From Alistipes finegoldii DSM 17242 (GTDB lineage: Bacteria > Bacteroidota > Bacteroidia > Bacteroidales > Rikenellaceae), in the NCBI RefSeq assembly GCF_000265365.1, contig NC_018011.1, forward strand, positions 2,807,501 through 2,871,500: DNA of 64,000 nucleotides, written 5' to 3'. Each line of letters starts with the position of its first letter. Positions within the stretch are counted from its first letter, which is position 1. This document shows positions 1 through 7,551 of the stretch, one piece after another. Under the pieces are notes generated by a model. The model saw only the letters and a list, made by a program, of their open reading frames with translations, was not told the DNA's origin and did no database searches. Both the position numbers and the translations under genes were made by a program.

Positions 1-2
1 AA

Positions 3-1451
3 GTCGCGACTTTCGTTTTCGGCGAGACCAAGGTCTGGGACGTCGAGTCCGCCGGGGTGACGAAAACCCTTGTTTCGAAGCCCGACGAGTGGAAGGTGAC
101 CTATGCCGACGGCAAGCTGACGGTCACGGCCCCGACCGAAGCGCATAAGGAGTGCGCCGATCTGCGGGGTACGGTGGGCATCACCTACTTCAGCGCCAAC
201 GGTCAGGCCGACGCCGTGATGATGGACGTCGTGGCCGACGCCGACTACAGGGGCGAGACCGTGGGTGAAGATTTCACGGTCAATATCACGGAGATCACCG
301 ATAAGATTGTTACGATGGCCGTTACCCCGAAGAATACCGAGACATATTGGTATGTAGGATATGGTACGAAAGAGGAAATCGACGCTAAAGGGACTGATTA
401 TCTGGTCAAAGCCCCTAACGGTTACCTTTCGATGCTGGGATTCTATGCCACCATGGGCTGGCTCGACAATTATGCCAGCAAGGGGATGAAATCGGACCTT
501 TCGTTAAGTATCGGGTTGCAACCCGCTACGGAATATTATGCCGTGATATTTGGCTTTGAAGCCAATGCCGCCACTTCCAGCAGCACCCTTACCACAGGTG
601 TGATGACGGTTCCTTTCAAGACTCAGGAGCCGGTCGTAATCAATACCGTTTACCGCATCGACGTCTCCGACGTGTCGTGGTACGGCGCCAAGTACGTCTG
701 CGTTCCGTCGGACGATCTGGGGTACCTCCACGGTTTTATCCGCAAGTCGGAATTCGACACTTATGACGATGACGCCGCCTTTATGACGTCGCGTATCGAG
801 ATTTACAAGAAGGCCTACAAAGACGAACTGGAGAGCGGCGCGCTGACATGGGCCGATCTGACCTTCACCGAAACGCAGACTGTCGTGGCTCCGGCCTATA
901 TCGAAGAGGCAGGCGCTACGCGCATGGGACTGGTCGATGATACGGAGTACTATGTCTATGCCTTCTCCTGCACCGACGGCAATGCCACCTCGCCGTTGTC
1001 GAAGGCAGCCTTCAAGACCGGAAAATTCACCCCTTCCGAGGAGTGTACGTTCGAAATCACCACCACGGTCGAGCGTCAGGACGTAACGGTGAACGTCGTG
1101 CCGTCGAACAGGAACGTCACTTATTATTTCAGCGTCACCAGAGCCGCGCAGCAGGAGCAGTTCGACGCCGACCTGCAGTTTGCCGTGGACGACCTGATCT
1201 GGACCAAGATATGGGCCGAGTCGCAGCAGATCACGCTCTCCAGCATGCTTTCGAAGGGTGAGGACAGCAACAAGTGGACCGACCTTTGGGCCGCGACGGC
1301 TTATATCGTTTGCGCCTACGGCGTTTCGGAGGACGGGACGATCACGACGCGTCCGACCCTCGCCCGCTTCGTGACGAAGGGGACGATTGACCAGACGAGC
1401 GTGAAAAACGCCGCCGCGAGCGCCATGGGCGGCAAGGTCTTCCGCCGTTAG
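3..1451 (+). CDS. 3' part of a secreted surface protein with repeated Ig/FN3-like domains
   Basis: The reading frame is open from the first bases of the window, so the true start and any signal peptide lie upstream. About 480 residues are visible. After a short BACON-like stretch come three similar modules beginning near residues 95, 215 and 345 (counting from the edge). Each starts with a beta-strand pattern of the type FTVNITEITDKIV, then a Tyr-rich strand and a 'E-x-FD/EID' motif, which looks like tandem immunoglobulin/fibronectin folds. It ends with a basic tail (GGKVFRR). Proteins like this are usually surface lipoproteins in Alistipes and Bacteroides. No enzymatic motif is visible and the ligand is unknown. 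A strong hairpin follows the stop codon. Confidence 0.5.
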   Translation, partial: VATFVFGETKVWDVESAGVTKTLVSKPDEWKVTYADGKLTVTAPTEAHKECADLRGTVGITYFSANGQADAVMMDVVADADYRGETVGEDFTVNITEITDKIVTMAVTPKNTETYWYVGYGTKEEIDAKGTDYLVKAPNGYLSMLGFYATMGWLDNYASKGMKSDLSLSIGLQPATEYYAVIFGFEANAATSSSTLTTGVMTVPFKTQEPVVINTVYRIDVSDVSWYGAKYVCVPSDDLGYLHGFIRKSEFDTYDDDAAFMTSRIEIYKKAYKDELESGALTWADLTFTETQTVVAPAYIEEAGATRMGLVDDTEYYVYAFSCTDGNATSPLSKAAFKTGKFTPSEECTFEITTTVERQDVTVNVVPSNRNVTYYFSVTRAAQQEQFDADLQFAVDDLIWTKIWAESQQITLSSMLSKGEDSNKWTDLWAATAYIVCAYGVSEDGTITTRPTLARFVTKGTIDQTSVKNAAASAMGGKVFRR

Positions 1452-1475
1452 CCGTTCCGGACATACTGAAAACGG

Positions 1476-1505
1476 GAACGCCGCAGGAGATTTCCTGCGG
1501 CGTTC
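1476..1505. terminator. Bidirectional hairpin between convergent genes
   Basis: A perfect 13-bp inverted repeat (GAACGCCGCAGGA and its complement) with the loop GATT sits between the stop codons of the surface protein and the minus-strand M16 protease. It can serve both genes. The T-tract is short on either side. Confidence 0.75.
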
Positions 1506-1529
1506 TTCGTTTCTGCGGATTCCGGCGCG

Positions 1530-4430
1530 TCAATAGCCGAAAATCTCCTCCTGCGATACGGTCTGAATGGGACCGAGGGTTTTCAGGTAGTTGAGATCGA
1601 GGTCCTGAATGTCGCCCAGAATGCCGTAGACGTATTTGCGGCCTTTGACCCACTTCTGCTGGGCGGCTTTCACGTCGTCGAGCGTCATGGACTGGACCTT
1701 CTCGAAAATCTGCTTGTCGCGGGGTGCGTCGAGGCCCAGATCGCGGGCGCGGAGATAGCTCCACAATACGCCGTCTTTGACCGTGCGCTCGGTACGCAGG
1801 CGCGAGACGAGGGCTTCCTTGGCGATGCCGAACGCCTTTTCCGATTCGGGCATGTTGTTGATGATGTCGTCGAACGCTTCGGCGGCTTTTTGCATCTTGT
1901 CGTTCTGCGTGGCGATGAAGGCGTAGTAGCTGTAATCGCCGTTGGCGTTGCTCGGCGTAGCGAGGGTGGCCCATGCCGTGTACGCCAGACCGCGCGCCTC
2001 GCGCATCTCTTGGAAGACGATGGTGTTCATGCCGCCGCCGAAATATTCGTTGTAGAGCGTGATTTCGGGATCGGCTGCCACGTCGAATTTCTCGCCGCGG
2101 TTCGAGAACTGCAGGTAGTAGAGCTGTTTGGCGTCGTACTGAGCCAGTACGACCTTGTTCGCGTCGGTGGGCAGCAGGGCGCTGAACTTCTTCTCCAGCG
2201 GCTGCAGGTCGGCGGCGACCTTGTGGTGTTTCGCCAGCGCACTCTTGACTTCGGCCTCTTTCTGCGGGCCGTAGTAGAGCACTTCGTGCTGTTTGCCCGT
2301 CAGGTCGCCGATTTTGGCGAGCAGCTGCTCCGAGGTCAGCGCCTGCAGCGCCGGGTCGGTGAGGGTCGTGCGGCGGATGAAGTCGCCGCCGTAGAACAGA
2401 TAGCGCTGGAGCGCGCCGAAACAGCGGCTCTGATTGAGCTTCGCATCCGCACGGCTCTTGAGCATGTCGGCCTTGCAATTCTCCAGAATCGCTTCGTCGG
2501 GTTTGGCTCCGGCGATCAGCCCTTCGACGATCTCCATGGCTTTGCCCATGTTTTCGCTCAGTCCGGTGATCTGGATCGAACTCTGGTTGGCCCCGGCGTT
2601 CATGTAGAACGAGCAGGCGATGTCGTACATCTCCGATGCGATCTCTTCGGCGGTCATCTTGTCGGTCCCCAGATAGCTCAGGTAGTTGAATGCCAGATTC
2701 AACGCCGGATCGTTCTCCGTACCGGTGTTGAAGACGTAGATCAGCGTGAAGATATCGTTGGTCTCGTTCTTCTTGTAGAGAACGTCGATGCCGGGCTGCG
2801 CCTCGAACTGCGACATGTCTTTCTTGTAATCGACGAATACGGGTTCGATCGGCTGCACCTGCGAGGTCTGTATCTCGGAGAGGAATTCGCTCTGCGAGTC
2901 GCGGTTGGTCACGATCGGGGTGATCTTCGGTGCTGCGATCTTCTGCTCGTCGGGGTCTTTGCCCTCGCGTTTGTAGATGATGGCGTAACTTTCGGGACCG
3001 AGGTATTTGTTGGCCCACTCCACGACGTCCTGCTTGGTGATCTTCGACATGCGGTCGAGCCGTGCGACCTCGTCGGCCCAGTCTGCGCCGCTGATGAACG
3101 AATAGACATAGAGTATCGCGCGGCTGTCGTTCTCCTCGAACGAGCGCATCAGCTGCATTTTGTAGTTGTTGATGGTCGCTTCAATCAGTTTTTCATCGAA
3201 GTCCCCCTCCCGCAGTTTTGCCACCTCCTCCAGAAGCAGGTCGCGGACTTCGTCGAGCGACTGCCCCGTCTTGGGGCGTCCGGCCACGAGGAACGAACTG
3301 TAATCGGGCTGCGTCGAGGCATAGCCGTAGGCCGAGAGCACCTTCTGCTGCTGGTTCAGGTCGAGGTCGATCAGTCCGGCCTGTCCGTTGTAGAGGATCG
3401 AACCCACGATGTCGCTGATGTCGGTCGATTTGTCGTTCGCGCCCGGCAGACGCCAGCCCAGCATGACGTTGGCCGCTTCGAGTCCGTAAACCTCCTTCAC
3501 CACGGGAGTCGTGATCGGCTTTTCGGGTTCGAACTGCAGTTCGGGCAGGTTGGGATTGGGCTGCATGTCGCCGAAGTACTTCTCGATCGTGGCGACCATT
3601 TCGTCGGGTTCGAAATCGCCCGAAACGCATACGGCCATGTTGTTGGGCACGTAGTAGGTCTTGTGGTAGTTTCGGACGTTGGTGATCGACGGATTTTTCA
3701 GATGCTCCTGTGTTCCCAGCACGGTCTGCGTGCCGTAGGGGTGGTTGGGGAACAGCGCGGCGTCCATCGCTTCCCAGACTTTGCGGCTGTCCTGCGTCAG
3801 GGACATGTTCTTCTCCTCGTAAATGGTCTCAAGCTCGGTATGGAAGCCGCGGATCACGGGATTCTTGAAACGGTCGGCTTGGATTTTGGCCCAGTTGTCG
3901 ATCTGGTTCGAGGGAATGTCCTCGACGTAGACCGTCATGTCCTGCGACGTGAAGGCGTTGGTGCCGTTGGCTCCGATGGCCGACATCAGCTTGTCGTACT
4001 CGTTGGGAATGGCGATTTTCGAAGCTTCGTAGCTGATCGAGTCTATGCGGCGGTAGATGGCCGCGCGCTCGGCCTCGTCGGCGGTCTTGCGGTAAACCTC
4101 GAAGAGACTTTCGATCTCGTCGAGCATCGGTTTCTCCGCGGCGTAGTCCGAGGTGCCGAACTGCTGCGTGCCTTTGAACATCAGGTGTTCGAAGTAGTGC
4201 GCCAGACCCGTGGTCTCCGCGGGGTCGTTCTTGCCGCCGACCTTCACGGCGATATAGGTCTGGATGCGGGGCGCCTCCTTGTTTACGCTCATGTAGACTT
4301 TCAGTCCGTTGTCGAGCGTGTAGATGCGGGTGTTCAACGGATCGCCCGCCACCGTTTCGTACTTGTACTTGGAACAAGCCGCGGCCAGCATCGCTGCGAT
4401 GACTACCGCAAATAGTAGAAACTTTCTCAT
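1530..4430 (-). CDS. M16 family zinc metalloprotease, lipoprotein
   Basis: A 966-residue pitrilysin-like (M16) protease with two M16 repeats. The inverted zinc-binding motif HxxEH is present as HYFEH at residues 78-82. The N-terminus is a lipoprotein signal with the lipobox cysteine at position 19 (AMLAAAC), so the enzyme should be anchored in the envelope facing the periplasm. M16 enzymes cleave peptides inside a closing chamber, and the second half is usually inactive. The chosen ATG follows the DUF456 stop by 11 nt and begins the signal peptide. Reading further upstream would cross the DUF456 gene in another frame. Probably co-transcribed with that gene. The substrate is unknown. Confidence 0.9.
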   Translation of the reverse strand: MRKFLLFAVVIAAMLAAACSKYKYETVAGDPLNTRIYTLDNGLKVYMSVNKEAPRIQTYIAVKVGGKNDPAETTGLAHYFEHLMFKGTQQFGTSDYAAEKPMLDEIESLFEVYRKTADEAERAAIYRRIDSISYEASKIAIPNEYDKLMSAIGANGTNAFTSQDMTVYVEDIPSNQIDNWAKIQADRFKNPVIRGFHTELETIYEEKNMSLTQDSRKVWEAMDAALFPNHPYGTQTVLGTQEHLKNPSITNVRNYHKTYYVPNNMAVCVSGDFEPDEMVATIEKYFGDMQPNPNLPELQFEPEKPITTPVVKEVYGLEAANVMLGWRLPGANDKSTDISDIVGSILYNGQAGLIDLDLNQQQKVLSAYGYASTQPDYSSFLVAGRPKTGQSLDEVRDLLLEEVAKLREGDFDEKLIEATINNYKMQLMRSFEENDSRAILYVYSFISGADWADEVARLDRMSKITKQDVVEWANKYLGPESYAIIYKREGKDPDEQKIAAPKITPIVTNRDSQSEFLSEIQTSQVQPIEPVFVDYKKDMSQFEAQPGIDVLYKKNETNDIFTLIYVFNTGTENDPALNLAFNYLSYLGTDKMTAEEIASEMYDIACSFYMNAGANQSSIQITGLSENMGKAMEIVEGLIAGAKPDEAILENCKADMLKSRADAKLNQSRCFGALQRYLFYGGDFIRRTTLTDPALQALTSEQLLAKIGDLTGKQHEVLYYGPQKEAEVKSALAKHHKVAADLQPLEKKFSALLPTDANKVVLAQYDAKQLYYLQFSNRGEKFDVAADPEITLYNEYFGGGMNTIVFQEMREARGLAYTAWATLATPSNANGDYSYYAFIATQNDKMQKAAEAFDDIINNMPESEKAFGIAKEALVSRLRTERTVKDGVLWSYLRARDLGLDAPRDKQIFEKVQSMTLDDVKAAQQKWVKGRKYVYGILGDIQDLDLNYLKTLGPIQTVSQEEIFGY

Positions 4431-4441
4431 TATCGATAGGG

Positions 4442-4954
4442 TTAGAAAAGAGTTGCGAACCAGTCCCGGACGGCGGGGTAGGTGTCGGCCGTCACATGGA
4501 CGAACATGCCGATCGCCGCCGCGAGTTTGATGCCCGTGCCGACGACGAACGAGAGGAACGAGCCTATGCCGACCAGAAACGCCTTGCCCGCGTCGCGGCG
4601 GTCGTTGAGCAGCTCGCCGAGCACGGCGCCGAAGAAGGGGCCGAGGATGATGCCGACGGGCGGAAAGAAGAAGAATCCGGCGAAGACGCCGACCGTGGCG
4701 CCGATGGCGCCCGAACGGGAGCCTCCGAAGCGGCGGGTCATCCACGCCGGCAGGAAATAGTCGGCGACGCTGACCGCCACGGTAATGGCCAGCCATAGCC
4801 AGATGGCCGCCGGCGACATGCTCGAATAGGAGGTGAAGTAGGCGCAGAGAAGTCCTGCGTAACTGAGTACTACGCCGGGCAGGGCGGGGACGATACAGCC
4901 GACGATGCCGACGATCGAGAGCAGAAATGCTGCGACGGAGAGTGCTATGTCCAT
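4442..4954 (-). CDS. DUF456 family membrane protein
   Basis: A 170-residue, very hydrophobic protein with four to five membrane segments and several Gly-rich helices (for example GAIGATVGVFAGFFFFPPVG). The arrangement of a Pro-Gly turn after the first helix (GCIVPALPG) and a GPFFGAVLGEL helix matches the DUF456 family. The function is not known. It is the first gene before the M16 protease and has its own -7 box 35 nt upstream, so it probably leads a two-gene operon. Confidence 0.8.
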   Translation of the reverse strand: MDIALSVAAFLLSIVGIVGCIVPALPGVVLSYAGLLCAYFTSYSSMSPAAIWLWLAITVAVSVADYFLPAWMTRRFGGSRSGAIGATVGVFAGFFFFPPVGIILGPFFGAVLGELLNDRRDAGKAFLVGIGSFLSFVVGTGIKLAAAIGMFVHVTADTYPAVRDWFATLF

Positions 4955-4989
4955 AATATTCAGCAGTGGAAAAAATATCCGTTATTTAA

Positions 4990-4997
4990 CAAAGGTA
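4990..4997 (-). promoter_or_regulatory. Bacteroidota -7 box for the DUF456-M16 operon
   Basis: The minus strand reads TACCTTTG, which matches TAnnTTTG. It lies 35 nt before the DUF456 start codon. No clear -33 TTTG is seen at 17-19 nt spacing. Confidence 0.55.
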
Positions 4998-5011
4998 AGC
5001 ATTTATAGCAA

Positions 5012-5037
5012 AAAATCTCCCTGAAACGGGAGATTTT
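5012..5037 (-). terminator. Terminator after panD
   Basis: AAAATCTCCC and GGGAGATTTT form a 10-bp stem with the loop TGAAAC. On the minus strand the stem is followed by a short T-run. It separates panCD from the DUF456 operon promoter. Confidence 0.75.
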
Positions 5038-5081
5038 ACTTTACTTATGACGGTTTACCGCCTTGCAGGACGGTGAAGCCG

Positions 5082-5441
5082 TTATTTCACGAGCCGGTTC
5101 GTCGCCGTGTCGGGGAATACGATCCACGGCTTGAACTGTTTGGCGTCTTCGAAATCCATCAGCGCATAGGATGCGATGATGATGACGTCGCCGACCTGTA
5201 CCTTCCGGGCCGCGGCGCCGTTGAGGCAGATGCAGCCGCTTCCGCGTTCTCCCTTGATGACGTAGGTCTCGAAACGCTCTCCGTTGTCGATGTCCATAAT
5301 CTGGACCTTTTCGCCCTCGATGATGTTGGCCGCCTCCAAAAGCGCCTCGTCGATGGTGATGCTGCCCACATAATGCAGATCGGCCTGCGTGACCGTTACG
5401 CGGTGGATCTTGGATTTGATGACTTCAATCTGGAATTTCAT
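5082..5441 (-). CDS. panD: Aspartate 1-decarboxylase
   Basis: A 119-residue PanD, normal length for the family. It decarboxylates L-aspartate to beta-alanine for pantothenate synthesis. The self-cleavage site YVGSITID is visible. Cleavage between Gly26 and Ser27 would make the pyruvoyl cofactor from Ser27. The start codon overlaps the panC stop by one base (TAATG), which implies translational coupling, and the product feeds directly into PanC. Confidence 0.96.
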   Translation of the reverse strand: MKFQIEVIKSKIHRVTVTQADLHYVGSITIDEALLEAANIIEGEKVQIMDIDNGERFETYVIKGERGSGCICLNGAAARKVQVGDVIIIASYALMDFEDAKQFKPWIVFPDTATNRLVK

Positions 5442-6277
5442 TATCGGATACGGATGTTGTCGATTAAACGAATGTCTCCCGCCTGCACGGCGATACAGCC
5501 CTGAATACGCTCGGCGTCGCTCCATGCGGCGACTTCCTGCATCGTCCGCGCATCGACGGACTGGTAGTAGATGACCTTCAGCAGCGGATTGCGCTCCACC
5601 TCGGCCGTGACCCACGCCTTCAGCGCTTCGGGCGCCAGTTCCTGCGACTTTTCGGCGGCAGCGCGCAGGGCGGCGTAGATCTGCGGGGCTGCGGCGCGGT
5701 GCTCCGCGTCGAGCAGCGCGTTGCGCGACGAGAGGGCCAGCCCGTCTTCGCCGCGGACGATCTCGCATTCGACGATCTCGACCGGAAGCGACAACTGGTC
5801 CACCATCGCCTTGACGACGGCGATCTGCTGGAAATCTTTTTCCCCGAAGTAGGCGCGCGCCGGGCGTACGATGTCGAACAGCCGGCTGACGACCTGCGCC
5901 ACGCCGTTGAAGTGACCGGGGCGTGTGGCGCCCTCCATCACCTTGTCGATCTGTCCGAAGTCGAACTGACGGCCGTCCGGTTCCGGGTATATCTCCTCGA
6001 CCGAAGGCATCAGCACGAAATCCGCGCCGGCCCGCTCCAGCAGACGCGCGTCGGCCTCCGGAGTGCGGGGATAATGTCTCAGGTCGTTTTTGTCGTTGAA
6101 TTGGGTGGGATTGACGAAGACGCTCACCACGACGGTGGCGTTCTCCCGGCGGGCGCGCTCGACCAGCGAGCGGTGTCCCGCATGCAGGGCGCCCATCGTC
6201 GGGACGAACCCGATTCCGGACTGCTCCGCAGTCTCCAGCTCCGCGCGGAGCTCTTTGACGCTTGTGAATATTTTCAT
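5441..6277 (-). CDS. panC: Pantothenate synthetase (pantoate-beta-alanine ligase)
   Basis: A 278-residue cytosolic enzyme of the HIGH nucleotidyltransferase superfamily. It joins pantoate and beta-alanine using ATP. The ATP-binding HxGH-type motif is present as MGALHAGH (His32, His35), with the family signatures FVNPTQF and EKDFQQ and the KMSKS-like SSRN. The start at 6277 is 24 nt below a TACCTTTG box. Longer upstream versions run through low-quality sequence and are rejected. The other pantothenate genes (panB, panE) are not in this window. Confidence 0.96.
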   Translation of the reverse strand: MKIFTSVKELRAELETAEQSGIGFVPTMGALHAGHRSLVERARRENATVVVSVFVNPTQFNDKNDLRHYPRTPEADARLLERAGADFVLMPSVEEIYPEPDGRQFDFGQIDKVMEGATRPGHFNGVAQVVSRLFDIVRPARAYFGEKDFQQIAVVKAMVDQLSLPVEIVECEIVRGEDGLALSSRNALLDAEHRAAAPQIYAALRAAAEKSQELAPEALKAWVTAEVERNPLLKVIYYQSVDARTMQEVAAWSDAERIQGCIAVQAGDIRLIDNIRIR

Positions 6278-6642
6278 CTCTTCTGAAACGAACTTGCGGG
6301 GCAAAGGTATGAATTCCCGCAAACATAACGAAGAAAAAACGGAAAAAAAGCGCCGGACACTCCGGCGGCGGCCTTTCCCCGGCCGGAAACGCTTCTGCGG
6401 GGCGTTTTGCCGCTTTCGGTCGGGCTGCTGCCGCGCTGCGGACAAGCCGTTCGTGCGAAAAGATGTGGAATTCGTTGAATATATTTCGGGGAATGGCAAA
6501 AAGCGACTATATTTACAGATATTTAGACCCAAGCGGGAATGCCCGTCGCCCGCATCGGCAGATGCGGGAGTCCGGGGGCCTCCGTTTCCGCAATACACTG
6601 ATAACCGCTCTCTCCGGGGCCGGAGACGATTTTTAATTGACT
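6278..6642. other. Divergent intergenic region panC / PorT-like gene
   Basis: A 365-nt region with no credible gene. On the left it holds the panC -7 box. On the right a weak plus-strand promoter candidate is TTTC (6484-6487), 20 nt, then TATATTTA (6508-6515). The leader of the barrel gene then contains a perfect 8-bp stem CCCGCATC/GATGCGGG with loop GGCA (6549-6568), about 75 nt before the start codon. This could be a small leader structure. I do not recognise a known riboswitch. Confidence 0.4.
6302..6309 (-). promoter_or_regulatory. Bacteroidota -7 box for panCD
   Basis: The minus strand reads TACCTTTG, 24 nt before the panC start codon. The -33 element is weak. Confidence 0.5.
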
Positions 6643-7299
6643 ATGAAGAAAATCTTACTGTGTCTGCTTGCCCTTGCGGCCGGTCTGACCGCTTTCGGAC
6701 AGAACGAAAGCTCGTTCGGCGTTCGTGCCGGTCTCAACGTGGCGAATCTCCATCTCAGCGCAGGGGGCCTGAGCGCGTCGCTGGACTCGCGCGCCTCCTA
6801 TCATGTGGGCTTTGCCTATCAGCAGCCCGTGCTGCGGGTGCTTCCCCTCTATTTCGAAACGGGACTTTACCTCTCCGGACGCGGGGCGTCGGTGACGGCG
6901 GGCGATCTGGATTTAGACGTGGAAGGAAAGGCCAAATTCAATATGTTATACCTGCAGGTTCCGGCTGTGGTGAGCTGGCACTTCAATATTAAAAGCGTCT
7001 CGATCCAGCCAGCCGCCGGCGTCTATTACGGTTTCGGCATCCACGGCAAGCTCAAGGGCGACGCCGCGAAAGTCGATCTGTTCAAGGAGATTTCAGTGCC
7101 CGTCGAGGACGGCTCCGTCGAAGGGCAAGTGTTCAAGCGTTCCGATTTCGGACTGCGCTTCGGCGTAGGGGTTACCGTCATGAAGCATTACTATGCGGGC
7201 GTCGGCTACGATCTCGGCCTGCTCAATATCTCCAAGGATTCGGGCGAGGGTAAGATAAAGAACGGCAGCTTCTTCATTTCGCTGGGTTACAACTTTTAA
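6643..7299 (+). CDS. PorT-like outer membrane beta-barrel protein
   Basis: A 218-residue protein with a cleavable signal peptide (cleavage near AFGQ, residue 20). It then alternates Gly and aromatic residues in a pattern of amphipathic strands and ends with the outer-membrane signal ISLGYNF (terminal Phe). It fits the PorT/OMP_b-brl_2 family of small barrels. The function is unknown. It stands alone, with a terminator right after it. The ATG at 6643 was chosen over an in-frame TTG six bases upstream because it begins the signal peptide MKKILL. Confidence 0.8.
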   Translation: MKKILLCLLALAAGLTAFGQNESSFGVRAGLNVANLHLSAGGLSASLDSRASYHVGFAYQQPVLRVLPLYFETGLYLSGRGASVTAGDLDLDVEGKAKFNMLYLQVPAVVSWHFNIKSVSIQPAAGVYYGFGIHGKLKGDAAKVDLFKEISVPVEDGSVEGQVFKRSDFGLRFGVGVTVMKHYYAGVGYDLGLLNISKDSGEGKIKNGSFFISLGYNF

Positions 7300-7319
7300 C
7301 CCCGCTGCCTGAATGAACG

Positions 7320-7347
7320 GTGCGCATGTCCTTCGGGATGTGCGCAT
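7320..7347 (+). terminator. Terminator after the PorT-like gene
   Basis: A 12-bp stem, including three G-U pairs, is capped by a stable UUCG loop and followed by a T-rich stretch. It lies 20 nt after the barrel gene stop and just before the next promoter. Confidence 0.7.
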
Positions 7348-7354
7348 CTTTCGT

Positions 7355-7383
7355 ATTGTTTTGTCCGTTTTTTGCTATCTTTG
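7355..7383 (+). promoter_or_regulatory. Promoter of the M49 peptidase gene
   Basis: The -7 box TATCTTTG (7376-7383) is preceded at 17 nt by ATTG (7355-7358), a partial match to TTTG. It predicts a long leader of roughly 165 nt before the start at 7552. Confidence 0.6.
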
Positions 7384-7551
7384 CCGAAGCGAAACCCCGG
7401 CTTGGACGGACGGTGTCCCGGCAGGGCCGGTTTGCGGCTCTGCATTCGGCTTGCGCTGTCCTTGCACGGCAGGCGCTTTCCGGCGGAATCCGGTTCCGGC
7501 CGTTTGCCGGGAGCGTGCCGTTTTTGGCGAGAAATTCCAAACCCGAACGAT

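Noticed and set aside
1890..4415. 841-codon open frame antisense to the M16 protease
   Set aside because: It is a shadow of a G+C-rich gene. Its translation has no family pattern, while the minus strand has clear M16 motifs.
6278..6598. N-terminal extension of panC
   Set aside because: It gives about 107 extra unconserved residues across a -7 box. The family starts at 6277.
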